Positions 39,707 to 48,165 of a DNA stretch of 64,000 bases are shown here, in pieces. How positions within the stretch are numbered: position 1 is the first letter of the stretch; each line of letters starts with the position of its first letter. Made by a program: the position numbers and the translations under genes. The notes under the pieces are model-generated. The model was given only the letters and a program-made list of their open reading frames with translations. It was not told where the DNA came from and ran no database searches. This DNA is from Kineosporia mesophila (lineage in GTDB: Bacteria > Actinomycetota > Actinomycetes > Actinomycetales > Kineosporiaceae): contig NZ_JAJOMA010000009.1 of assembly GCF_021129235.1 (NCBI RefSeq), positions 1-64,000 of the forward strand. The letters run 5' to 3'.

Positions 39707-42181
39707 CTACCCGGGGTCCGAAAGGCTTTTCGCCTGACCGACCGCCGGGATGAATTCGTGGATGGCCGACGGCCGAGCGAAATAATAACCCTGAACGTGA
39801 TCGCATCCCAGACCTCGGAGAACGTCGAGCTGTTCCCTGTTCTCCACACCTTCGGCCACGACTTCCAGATCGAGCGCATGAGCCAGGGCGATGATGCCCT
39901 CCACGATCAGCCGGTTGTCCGGCTCGACCGGCAGGTCGGTGACGAAACTGCGATCAATCTTCAGCTGATTGACCTTGAGGTTCAGCAATCGCGCCAAAGA
40001 CGAGTAGCCCGTGCCGAAATCATCGATGGACAGGTGGATCCCCTTCTCGCTCAGAGTCTGGAAGATCCGCACCGAGGCCAGGTCGTCAGCGGCGATGGTG
40101 CTCTCGGTGACCTCCAGACACAGGGCCGCAGGAACCAGACGGTGCCGCTCCAGGGTTGCGTAGATCACGTCGATGATGCCCGCCCGGTCCACCTGCCGCA
40201 AAGACATGTTCACCGACATCCGAAGATTCGGAAAACCTTGCTCACGAAGCAATCTGGCATCTCGGCACGCGGTGTCCAGGACGAACTCACCGACCTGGTG
40301 GATCAGGTCGGACTGTTCGGCGATGGCGATGAATTCGAGCGGGCTGATGGGTCCCAGAGTCGGATGGTTCCAGCGCACCAGCGCCTCGGCCTTGGCGCAG
40401 GCACCCGTGCGCAGGTCGAAGATGGGCTGATAGGCGACCCACAGCGAACCGGCTGCCAGCGCCTCCCGCAGATCGGCCTCCAGCTGGATACGCCGTATCA
40501 GCGTGGTGTGCAGTGCCTCGTCGAAGATCACGGTGCGATTGCGTCCGCGGGATTTCGCCACATACATAGCGGCGTCCGCATCCCGGATCAGGTCCGTGGG
40601 GTTACGTGCCTCGGTGGAATCGGCCGGATGACTGACGACGATTCCCAGGCTGGCCTGTAGTTGCAACCCCGCCAGCCGGCCGGTCAACGGCTGCCCCAGC
40701 GCATCGAGGATTCTCTCGGCCAGGAGTGTGGCCTGAGATTCCTGGTCCAGTGTGGCCAGGACGAGGAATTCGTCCCCGCCGAGCCGGGCCACCACGTCGG
40801 CCTGCCGCACCGTGTCTTTCAGACGCCGGCCCACGAGTTGTAGTGCTTCGTCACCCACATCGTGCCCGAGCGAATCGTTGATGAGCTTGAAATTGTCGAG
40901 GTCGATGAAGAGAACCACCAGGACCTGGCCGCAGGCTTCGACCTGTTGCAGCAGAGGCGGTAGATAGTCCAGCATGTACGCCCGGTTCGGCAGGCCGGTG
41001 AGGGCGTCGTGGTGGGCAGCGTGGTGCAGCTTCTGGACGAACTGGCGGCGCTCCGAGACATCGCTCAGTGAGATGACCGCCGAGCGGCTCCGCCCCTGGG
41101 ACGGCAGGGCGCGTACCGCGACGCTGTACCACCCTTCGGTACCGTCCGGCCGCCGGTACCCCAGATGGGATGTGGGCCGAACATCCTGGGCCCGGGCCGC
41201 GAACACATCCTCCCCCACAACCGTCTGCTGTTGTCCGTCCTCGCGCATGAAGATCAGGTCGTTGACGGACTGCCCGACGAGGGCGCTCTCCTTCTGCTGG
41301 AGGAAGCGGGACGCAGCCGGATTGACCAGCAGGATCGTTGCCTGCTCGTCGATGAGCAGCAGACCGGTGTCGAGCGACCGGAAGACGGTCGAGAACCTCG
41401 CCTCAGCTGTTCGCTGAGCCGTCTCGTCCGAGCACATCAGCACGTAGCCGTCCTTCTCGGACAACCGCGAGGCCCGGCCGTTGACGACGACATGGCTACC
41501 GGCCACCTCACGCACCAGCGGCCCGCTCTCCACCAGGTGACGAGGATCGAGGTCCGGACCGATGAGCTGACCGATCGGGCGGCCGCGTACCGTCTCCCAG
41601 CTGAGGTCAAAGATTTTCTCGGCGGCCGGGTTCCAGCTCGTGACGTGCCCTGACAGGTCGGTGGCGATGATCGCATTACTGACGTGCTGAACCAGGGTGC
41701 CCTGATAGCGCAGAGCATCCTCCGCCGCGAGCTGGTGGGTCAGGTCGCGCATGATTGCCTGCATGGCCGGGCGCCCTTGCCATGACGTACGCACGGATAC
41801 CGACTCGATGGCGGTCACATCTCCGTCGTCCCGCATCAGGTGAACCCGGGTGGGCGCCGAGGGGCCCGATGAACCCTCCAGCTGAGCCACTCGCTCCAGC
41901 AACGCCGACCGCGAGTCGGGGTGAATGAAATCGAGGATGTGCCGGCCCAGCATCTGGCGAGCCTCGGTGCCGGTCAGCCGGCCGGTAGAGGCGTTGGCAT
42001 ACACGATCAGACCGTCCTGGTGCACGACCACACCGTCCGGCATGAGCTCGACCAGCTGACGATAGCGGTCGGCCAGGTCCCAGTCGTCCGACGACACCGA
42101 CTTCACCGGACCCGCCCGCCGCGTCGCGGACCTCTTCGGCGTGAGTTCAGCATGTTCGCGCCCCCAGGCATGACCAGGCAC
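39707..42181 (-). CDS. Cytosolic PAS-GGDEF-EAL protein
   Basis: The 824-residue protein has no membrane segment. Three PAS-like domains (about 35-150, 155-270, 275-390; DGVVVHQDGLIVYANAST, AIIATDLSGHVTSWNPAAE, GLLLIDEQATILLVNPAAS) precede GGDEF (RLGGDEFLVL, about 467) and EAL (AEALVRWNHP, about 597; SIDDFGTGYSSL; VVAEGVEN). An RxxD I-site (RQAD) is in place, so feedback on synthesis is expected. The start is a GTG preceded by GGAAAAGGG. It diverges from the lone ketosynthase across 213 nt. Confidence 0.92.
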   Translation of the reverse strand: MPGHAWGREHAELTPKRSATRRAGPVKSVSSDDWDLADRYRQLVELMPDGVVVHQDGLIVYANASTGRLTGTEARQMLGRHILDFIHPDSRSALLERVAQLEGSSGPSAPTRVHLMRDDGDVTAIESVSVRTSWQGRPAMQAIMRDLTHQLAAEDALRYQGTLVQHVSNAIIATDLSGHVTSWNPAAEKIFDLSWETVRGRPIGQLIGPDLDPRHLVESGPLVREVAGSHVVVNGRASRLSEKDGYVLMCSDETAQRTAEARFSTVFRSLDTGLLLIDEQATILLVNPAASRFLQQKESALVGQSVNDLIFMREDGQQQTVVGEDVFAARAQDVRPTSHLGYRRPDGTEGWYSVAVRALPSQGRSRSAVISLSDVSERRQFVQKLHHAAHHDALTGLPNRAYMLDYLPPLLQQVEACGQVLVVLFIDLDNFKLINDSLGHDVGDEALQLVGRRLKDTVRQADVVARLGGDEFLVLATLDQESQATLLAERILDALGQPLTGRLAGLQLQASLGIVVSHPADSTEARNPTDLIRDADAAMYVAKSRGRNRTVIFDEALHTTLIRRIQLEADLREALAAGSLWVAYQPIFDLRTGACAKAEALVRWNHPTLGPISPLEFIAIAEQSDLIHQVGEFVLDTACRDARLLREQGFPNLRMSVNMSLRQVDRAGIIDVIYATLERHRLVPAALCLEVTESTIAADDLASVRIFQTLSEKGIHLSIDDFGTGYSSLARLLNLKVNQLKIDRSFVTDLPVEPDNRLIVEGIIALAHALDLEVVAEGVENREQLDVLRGLGCDHVQGYYFARPSAIHEFIPAVGQAKSLSDPG

Positions 42182-42394
42182 CCCTTTTCCCCCGTCAGCG
42201 CTCGGCTCGTGTCACCGCATTGGTCCTGGGCGTATCGACGGTTCACACCTGATCTTGAGCGGGCAAGGAAGGAAGAAACAGTACGAGCTGGCAAAAGGGT
42301 TTTATCGACGGCGATCTTTAGGCACACTATGTGGTAGCGCAGGCATTTTCGACGCTTTCAGTAGCCCCTCCCCCTCCAGGAGGTCGAACCGATC

Positions 42395-43582
42395 GTGACT
42401 GTTCCCAGCGTTCGCATTGCCGGTATCGGTGCCGTCACCGGTTACGGATGGGGTGTAGAGGCCCTGTGGCAAGGGGTCTCGAGCGGTGCCTCCGCCTGCC
42501 GACCGGTCAAGGCCGACGACGACACCGAGACCACCGAGACCCCGTCCCCTTCCTGGGCCGCCCGCATCCCGGACGGCGGCGACCCCGATGACGGCCCCAC
42601 ACTTTTCGCTCGCGGCCTGCTGGCATCCGTGCGGGAGGCAGTGGCCGATGCGCGCTTGCACGGCTGGCGCCCGGGAGAGCGGGTGGGTCTGCTCCACGCC
42701 GCGGTTCTGGGCGAGGTCGACCTCTGGCGGTCGTTCTACACCCAGCACGCAGGTGACGTGAGCGTGCGCAGTTTCCTCTCGCTGATGCCCTCCACCCCGG
42801 TGTCCATGTGCATGAAGGAGCACGGCTTTCACGGACCGACCATGTCCGTGGGCGCCATGTGCACCTCGGGGAACGCGGCCCTGATCATTGCCAAGCAGTG
42901 GCTGGACAGCGACTTCGTGGACGACGTCGTCGTCGTCACCACCGACCTGTCCTGCTCGCCCGAGATGCTGACCCACTTCCGCCGGCTGGGGGTGGCCGTC
43001 ACCGACGAGGAGCCGTTCTCGGCCTGTCGCCCTTTCCAGCAAGGGTCAAGGGGATTCGTCATGGGCGAGGCGTCCGTCGCCTTCGTGGTCACCGGGCCGG
43101 GCCGCCGTCCTGACCATTCCTACTTCGGCGTCCTGGGTGGCGCCATGACCCACGATGCGCACCATGTCACCTCGATCGAGCCCGAACTGAACTCGGTGCG
43201 GCAGTGTTTCGAGAGGGCCCTGCGGGCCGGCGGCGTCCGGGCCGACGACGTCCGCTACCTCAATGCTCACGGGCCGGGCACGCTCCAGTGCGACAGCGCT
43301 GAGGCCACCATCCTCGACGAGATGTTCACCCCGGACACCTGGATCTATTCCCTGAAACCGCTGTTGGGTCACTGCCAGGGGGCTTCGGCAGCGGCCGAGA
43401 TCGCCGTCGCCGCGCTGGCCGCGGCCCAGCAGGTTCTGCCGTTGGCACCGCAGGTGGCCCCCGGTCACGAGCGCCTTCTCAGCGGCACGCACCACCTTGC
43501 GCCCGGCCTGGTCGCGAAGTCAGCCCTGGGCATGGGAGGCCACAATGCCGTTGTCCTCCTTCAGCCGCCCTCGCAGAACTGA
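42395..43582 (+). CDS. Stand-alone FabF-like ketosynthase
   Basis: The 395-residue condensing enzyme has the catalytic triad Cys156 (SVGAMCTSGNAALI), His292 (NAHGPGTLQCD) and His326 (KPLLGHCQGASAAAE). It differs from the KS-alpha at 10861: HGPGT in place of HGSGT, no KS-beta partner and no ACP nearby. AGGAGG lies 12 nt before the GTG. It could initiate or extend a separate chain, or act with the PKS locus 25 kb away. Assignment to fatty-acid FabF is less likely because the N-terminal and His-loop sequences diverge. Confidence 0.88.
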   Translation: MTVPSVRIAGIGAVTGYGWGVEALWQGVSSGASACRPVKADDDTETTETPSPSWAARIPDGGDPDDGPTLFARGLLASVREAVADARLHGWRPGERVGLLHAAVLGEVDLWRSFYTQHAGDVSVRSFLSLMPSTPVSMCMKEHGFHGPTMSVGAMCTSGNAALIIAKQWLDSDFVDDVVVVTTDLSCSPEMLTHFRRLGVAVTDEEPFSACRPFQQGSRGFVMGEASVAFVVTGPGRRPDHSYFGVLGGAMTHDAHHVTSIEPELNSVRQCFERALRAGGVRADDVRYLNAHGPGTLQCDSAEATILDEMFTPDTWIYSLKPLLGHCQGASAAAEIAVAALAAAQQVLPLAPQVAPGHERLLSGTHHLAPGLVAKSALGMGGHNAVVLLQPPSQN

Positions 43583-43703
43583 ACCGTCCAGCCTCCGGTG
43601 CACTCCTGCCTGAACCGCACGAGGAGTCCGGGGCGCAGACAGCTGACAGCAGCAGCGCCGCCACGACCGGATGCCTGCCGTAGCGGACCTGTTCACGTAC
43701 TGA

Positions 43704-43845
43704 CACCGGTCATCGAGCCCCACGATGGTCTGACCCCGCATGCCTGGCCCGGGTTCCGCGACGATCTCGGGCTCGGCCTGGTCATGCTTCCTGTGACGAT
43801 CGGCGGTGCCGGCAGCCGGGCGCGACCGGCCCGGGAGCGGGTGAG
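43704..43845 (+). pseudogene. Decayed fragment of the small membrane-protein family
   Basis: The plus frame reads GFRDDLGLGLVMLPVTIGG, matching GFLYGLMFGLVMIPVTIRR of the gene at 3886. The DNA also matches base by base over about 100 nt, for example the exact TCGGCCTGGTCATG core, with 1-nt and 3-nt gaps. No start, ribosome-binding site or C-terminal half remains. It is a remnant of a fifth copy. Confidence 0.75.
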
Positions 43846-43944
43846 TACTTCGGACACGCTCGACCACGCTGCACTGGCGGTCGTGACGCGGACCGGCTCA
43901 TCAGATGCCCTGAACCATTCGCGGTCCGGGACCGTGAACCGGGC

Positions 43945-44490
43945 ATGGCTGTTGACAAGACGCGGCGATCGAAGGACCTCGAAGATCTGATGGTGGCCGG
44001 GGTCTTCTCCCGCGACATGCTCGACTGGAAGACGAAGACGCCCGAGGGCCGAACCGCCGAGCCGGATCGGGCCCCGGCGCCCTCGCGTGATGCGGTGCCG
44101 GAACAGACTCCGCTCTTCCGCACCGATTTCAGCGACGACACGATCTGGGAAGCCTTGATGGACGCGGTCGATCGGGTGACCGAGGACAACTTCGGTGCGC
44201 GCGTCAACTTCGTGAATGACCCGGCACTCCGGGATGCGCCGATCGACTCGCTACCTGCTGCCGCGCCCTTCCCGGTGGACGAGGGCGCCCACTTCTTCGT
44301 CTTCGACGGCGTGGCCTGTGCCGGCGAGGGGCTCCCGGTGTTGGTGGTCAGCACCGATCCGGATGACGAACCGCCGTCGTTCCGCGCGTCGGCAGAGAGT
44401 GTCCCGATCGTCGAGGGCGATCTGGGCTCCGGGGATGTCCCCTTCACCGAATGTGCCGCGCGCGTAGGTGACGACGGCGTCCTTCGTTGA
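43945..44490 (+). CDS. DUF6924-like hypothetical protein
   Basis: The 181-residue soluble acidic protein has a disordered first 50 residues. Its core begins LFRTDFSDDTIWEALMDAVD and includes the NFGARVNFVNDPAL and GLPVLVVSTDPDDEPPSFRA motifs of DUF6924-type actinomycete proteins. No enzymatic motif is visible. The ATG at 43945 has no strong ribosome-binding site; ATG 43990 would remove only disordered residues. It stands alone. Confidence 0.65.
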   Translation: MAVDKTRRSKDLEDLMVAGVFSRDMLDWKTKTPEGRTAEPDRAPAPSRDAVPEQTPLFRTDFSDDTIWEALMDAVDRVTEDNFGARVNFVNDPALRDAPIDSLPAAAPFPVDEGAHFFVFDGVACAGEGLPVLVVSTDPDDEPPSFRASAESVPIVEGDLGSGDVPFTECAARVGDDGVLR

Positions 44491-44595
44491 GACCCGGCCG
44501 GTGGGCCCACGGCCCCGAAGCTACGCCGCCATCAGGCGCTTTTCCGCACCCCGGTTGCCGGCTGCCTGCTCAACCGGCCACGGCGTCGGCAGCGG

Positions 44596-45090
44596 TTACA
44601 ACTGGGTATCGACGTCGCTACCGGTCGATGAGGTAAGCGTCACCTGTGCCTGGGCGACCGGCAGCTGATCGGCCTCATCGAACTGACCGAACTCGTCCAG
44701 GGCGTCCTGAACCGTTGCAATGGTGGAGTTACCGTTGTTGTTCAGGAGCGCATCCAGCGCCGTCTGGTCGAAACTGCGCTGATCAGCGGCAACTTGATCG
44801 GCCCTGGTCTCCTGGACCGCCTGCAGGTCCTGGTCCGCCAGGATCGCGTCCTGGAGCTGGGCCCGCTGAATGCCGAAGGCCTGCAACGCGGCCTGCCGGT
44901 CATCAATCCGTTGCCGGGCCGCGAGCTCGGCCTCGAGCTGTGCCTGCCGCTCGTCCTGCCGTTCCAGGGTCGCCTGCTGGGTTGCGTCTGTCTGGTTGGC
45001 CCGGTCCAGCAAGCGGGCCTGCTGGGCCTGGATCTGCTGGCCGATGGCCGTGCTGGGATCCCCAGGATCGCCGATGGGGCCGATGCTCAT
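44596..45090 (-). CDS. Gln-rich coiled-coil hypothetical protein
   Basis: The 164-residue protein starts MSIGPIGDPGDPSTAIG with GAGGTG upstream. From about 18 to 110 it is a long Gln/Ala/Arg/Glu heptad-like helix (RQDERQAQLEAELAARQRID). An Asn-rich turn (NNNGNS) and a Thr/Ser-rich end follow. It has no membrane segment, Cys or recognisable domain. A structural or scaffold role is only a guess. Confidence 0.6.
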   Translation of the reverse strand: MSIGPIGDPGDPSTAIGQQIQAQQARLLDRANQTDATQQATLERQDERQAQLEAELAARQRIDDRQAALQAFGIQRAQLQDAILADQDLQAVQETRADQVAADQRSFDQTALDALLNNNGNSTIATVQDALDEFGQFDEADQLPVAQAQVTLTSSTGSDVDTQL

Positions 45091-45350
45091 GGTCAGCACC
45101 TCGATTCCGTTGTCGTTGGAGCTTGTCCGGACTCCACCAGCGTCGGCCCGGGAGCGCCGTCCGATAACCGCAGCCGTACGCCGTCCGGGGGAACCCGGCG
45201 CGGCCACCGCCCGCGTGGACCAGCCTCCGGTTGCGGTCCGCCACAGGCCGGCATCGCAGGCTGCATCGACATGCCGTCCAGGTGACAGCCTTCAACATCA
45301 TCGTCGCAGCGTTCGTCAAGACCGCCGCGATCTGGATTGTCTGGCGCAGC

Positions 45351-45941
45351 TCAGGTGCGCATGATGGCCGGGAGGACGAGTTCGGCCCACCGGTGGCGTT
45401 CGGGTGCGGGCCGGCCGGCCGGCATCGTGGACATCAGCAGGTAGATGTCGTCGGCGACGATCCCGGGGCGGATCTGGCCGGATTCCTGGCCGGCGACCAG
45501 CAGCGCCGTCAGTGCGGCCGTCGTCCTCTTCTGGTTCTCGCTGCCGTGCGGATCGATCCCGAGCTGCTGCGCGGCCTCCTTGAAGACGAACTGGTCGGAC
45601 GTCGATTCCAGGAATCCGAACCACAGGTCCCGAAACCCGGCGGCGGCCAGTTTTCCAGAAACCGGCTGAGCCAGAACGTTTTCCATTGCCTCGGCCACCT
45701 CGATCAGGTACACGTCCAGGGTGGCGGCGACCAGATCGGTCTTGGTCGGGAAGTGCCGGTAGAGCGTCCCGACCGCGACCCGCGCGCTGCGGGCGATGTC
45801 GTCCATCGACAGTTCGCTGCCGCGCTCCATGATCTGGGCCCGGGCCGCTTCCAGGATCCGCTTCCGGTTGCGCAGGGCATCGGCGCGCAGCGGCCGGGAC
45901 GCCGGTCCGGGCTCGTCGGGGGCAGGGGGTGACGTCGGCAC
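45351..45941 (-). CDS. TetR-family regulator
   Basis: The 196-residue protein has the HTH SMDDIARSARVAVGTLYRHF, then PTKTDLV, at about 45-75, and a helical ligand domain with DQFVFKEAAQQLG. GTG start; the leader to the SDR gene is only 56 nt and contains inverted repeats at 45956-45986, so it probably represses both itself and the divergent SDR. Inducer unknown. Confidence 0.88.
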   Translation of the reverse strand: MPTSPPAPDEPGPASRPLRADALRNRKRILEAARAQIMERGSELSMDDIARSARVAVGTLYRHFPTKTDLVAATLDVYLIEVAEAMENVLAQPVSGKLAAAGFRDLWFGFLESTSDQFVFKEAAQQLGIDPHGSENQKRTTAALTALLVAGQESGQIRPGIVADDIYLLMSTMPAGRPAPERHRWAELVLPAIMRT

Positions 45942-45955
45942 AAGGTGAATGGTAG

Positions 45956-45986
45956 TTCATGATTAAGATGAACCATCGCTCATCTT
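45956..45986. promoter_or_regulatory. Overlapping inverted repeats between TetR and SDR genes
   Basis: TTCAT-7 nt-ATGAA (45956-45972) overlaps AAGATGA-8 nt-TCATCTT (45965-45986). Both are AT-rich against the background and lie in the short divergent spacer, as expected for a TetR operator. Confidence 0.55.
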
Positions 45987-45997
45987 ATGGAGGCATG

Positions 45998-46831
45998 ATG
46001 GACACCAAGGTCGCACTCGTCACGGGCGCCACCTCGGGAATCGGCGCGGCCAGCGCCCGACGACTGAGCGAGCACGGCTACACGGTGTACGGGGTCTCCC
46101 GTCGTCGGGACCGGCTCGAAGATCTGGTGCCGGAGGGGATCAGGGTGTTCGCCATGGACCTGACCAGCCCGGAATCGGTGGCCGACGGCGTCGCCCGGGT
46201 TCTCGGCGAGACCGGCCGGATCGATCTGCTGGTCAACAACGCCGGGTACGGATCGCTCGGTTCCCTGGAGGAGACCCCGATCCAGGAGGGACGGCGCCAG
46301 TTCGACGTGAATGTGTTCGGCGCGCTGCAGCTCACCCAGCTCGTGCTGCCGCACATGCGCCGTCAGGGCTCGGGCCGGATCGTCAATGTCAGCTCGGCCG
46401 GCGGGAAGATCTACACCCCCTTGGGGGGCTGGTACCACGGCACCAAGTTCGCGCTGGAGGCGATGAGCGACTGCTTGCGCCTGGAAGTGGCCCAGTTCGG
46501 TATCGAGGTCGTGGTCGTGCAGCCCGGCCCGACCGACACCGAGTGGGGATCCATCGCCGCCGACCACGTCGATCAGGTCTCCGGCCACGGCCCTTACGCC
46601 CGCCAGGCTCAGGCCGTGGCCGAGGGCCTTCGCACCCAGGCACCCGGACAGAAACGCTCCGCGGCCACCGACGTTGCCGACACCATCGTCCGGGCTGCCA
46701 CCGACCGGCGACCGAAAACCCGCTACGCCGTGGGTTTGAGCGCCCGGGCAGCGATCGGGATGCGACGGGTCCTGCCGGACCGCTGGTTCGATGCCTTCAT
46801 CACCCGGGCTTCGGGCGTGCCCCGTCGCTGA
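45998..46831 (+). CDS. Short-chain dehydrogenase/reductase
   Basis: The 277-residue classical SDR has TGATSGIG (NADP-binding turn), NNAG, Ser in NVSSAGG and YHGTK, giving the Ser-Tyr-Lys set, and PGPTDTE after the active site. An Arg pair after beta-2 (SRRRDR) favours NADP(H). The start at 45998 is 6 nt from GGAGG; ATG 45995 is adjacent. It is controlled by the divergent TetR. Substrate unknown. Confidence 0.9.
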   Translation: MDTKVALVTGATSGIGAASARRLSEHGYTVYGVSRRRDRLEDLVPEGIRVFAMDLTSPESVADGVARVLGETGRIDLLVNNAGYGSLGSLEETPIQEGRRQFDVNVFGALQLTQLVLPHMRRQGSGRIVNVSSAGGKIYTPLGGWYHGTKFALEAMSDCLRLEVAQFGIEVVVVQPGPTDTEWGSIAADHVDQVSGHGPYARQAQAVAEGLRTQAPGQKRSAATDVADTIVRAATDRRPKTRYAVGLSARAAIGMRRVLPDRWFDAFITRASGVPRR

Positions 46832-46848
46832 CGTCCGTCAGCCGGTCC

Positions 46849-47028
46849 TCACCCAGGAAGGCATGACGAGCTCCGCAGTCCCCACATCAGCACGCCCAGC
46901 AGGCGATCGGCTCGGGCGGCCTGCTCGGGCAGGGGCGCGACCGTGAAGATGCCGATGAGATGCGCGGCGACGTCCTCGGCGGTGACGTCGTCGCGCAGGT
47001 CTCCGGTTGCCCGGCCGGCGCGGAGCAT
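46849..47028 (-). pseudogene. C-terminal remnant of a TetR regulator
   Basis: A 59-codon frame reads GDLRDDVTAEDVAAHLIGIF, followed by RADRLLGVLMWGLRSS, the typical last helices of TetR regulators. The HTH half is missing; the frame ends upstream where the oxidoreductase start lies. Truncated, probably by deletion. Confidence 0.65.
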
Positions 47029-47036
47029 TGATCAGC

Positions 47037-47990
47037 ATGAACACATCCATCAGCACCAGCCGGGCCGTCCAGTTCGCCCAGTCGTTCGGAGGACCCGAGA
47101 CCCTCGAACTGCGCACCGTGCCCGTCCCCGCCGTCGGCCCGGGACAGGTCCGCGTGCGGGTCACCGCGGCCGGGCTGAACCCGATGGACTGGTTCATGAC
47201 CTCCGACGCCGACGCTGCCGCCCGCTTCGGGCTGAACCTGCCGTGCGGATTCGGGAACGACTACGCGGGAATCGTGGACGAGGTCGGTGACGGAATCGCT
47301 CACCTGTTCACCGTCGGCGACCGGGTGTTCGGCGGCGCCTTCTCCCGCAGCGTCGCCGACCACGTAGTCGTCGACGCACCCGGCCACATCGGCAAGGGCG
47401 GCGACATCCACCACACACCAGCCGAACTCGACGACCGCGTCGCCGCCACCCTGTCCATCGCCGGATGCACGGCCGCCGCCGCGCTCGCCGTCGTCAACCC
47501 CGGCCCGAAGGACACCCTCCTGATCGGTGGCGCCGGAGGCGGCGTCGGCGTGTTCGCCGTCCAGCTCGCGCGCCTCACCGGCGCCCGGGTCATCGGGACC
47601 GGATCAGCCACCTCCGCCGACGCCCTGCGAGCGCTGGGCGCCGAACCCGTCACCTACGGCGAAGGCCTGGCCGAGCGGGTCCGCGAACTGTCTCCCGACG
47701 GCATCACCGCGACCCTGGACCTGCACGGCACGAACACGATCGCCGTGGCTCGCGAGCTCGGCGTACCGGACTCCCGCATGACCACGATTGCCGCCGTCGT
47801 GGAAGGCATCACGCCCGCGAACGGCGCCAGCGCCGCCCCCGGCGCCATCGAGGAGATCGCCCGCCTCGCCGCGCAGGGCCGGCTCCGCGTGCCGATCGCG
47901 GTCAGCTTCCCCGTCCAGGAGATCCGCGCCGCCGTCGGGCGGCAGGCGAGTCGGCACGTGCACGGCAAGGTCGTGATCGACCTCGCATGA
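47037..47990 (+). CDS. Zinc-independent NADPH:quinone oxidoreductase-like enzyme
   Basis: The 317-residue medium-chain reductase has no structural or catalytic zinc ligands. It shows the GroES-like start (VPAVGPGQVRVRVTAAGLNP), the loop NDYAGIVDEVGDGI and a Rossmann glycine motif GGAGGGVGVFAVQLA with a following helix. It should reduce quinones or enones with NADPH. Flanked on both sides by decayed genes (a TetR tail and an MFS tail), it appears to be the survivor of a three-gene module. Confidence 0.88.
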   Translation: MNTSISTSRAVQFAQSFGGPETLELRTVPVPAVGPGQVRVRVTAAGLNPMDWFMTSDADAAARFGLNLPCGFGNDYAGIVDEVGDGIAHLFTVGDRVFGGAFSRSVADHVVVDAPGHIGKGGDIHHTPAELDDRVAATLSIAGCTAAAALAVVNPGPKDTLLIGGAGGGVGVFAVQLARLTGARVIGTGSATSADALRALGAEPVTYGEGLAERVRELSPDGITATLDLHGTNTIAVARELGVPDSRMTTIAAVVEGITPANGASAAPGAIEEIARLAAQGRLRVPIAVSFPVQEIRAAVGRQASRHVHGKVVIDLA

Positions 47991-48165
47991 GAATCAGAGT
48001 CGCCCAGCAGGTCGGCGGATCCATCGGAACGGCGCTACTCACCGTGGTCCTCCAGCACAGCTCGTCCAGCAGCCACGCATCCGGCTTCGGCAACGCTTTC
48101 TGGTGGGCTATCGCCTTCACCGCCCGGCCCCCGTCTGCCTGCTGCTCCCCGGCCGCATCAGACCG
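47987..48165 (+). pseudogene. C-terminal remnant of a DHA2-type MFS transporter
   Basis: The frame starting at ATG 47987 (overlapping the oxidoreductase stop, ATGA) reads QQVGGSIGTALLTVVLQ, then FGNAFWWAIAFTA, the signature end of EmrB/QacA-type drug pumps. A frameshift near 48120 moves the natural continuation (VCLLLPGRIRPT) to another frame. The first 12 or so segments are missing. The end abuts the oppositely oriented gene at 48158. Confidence 0.75.
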
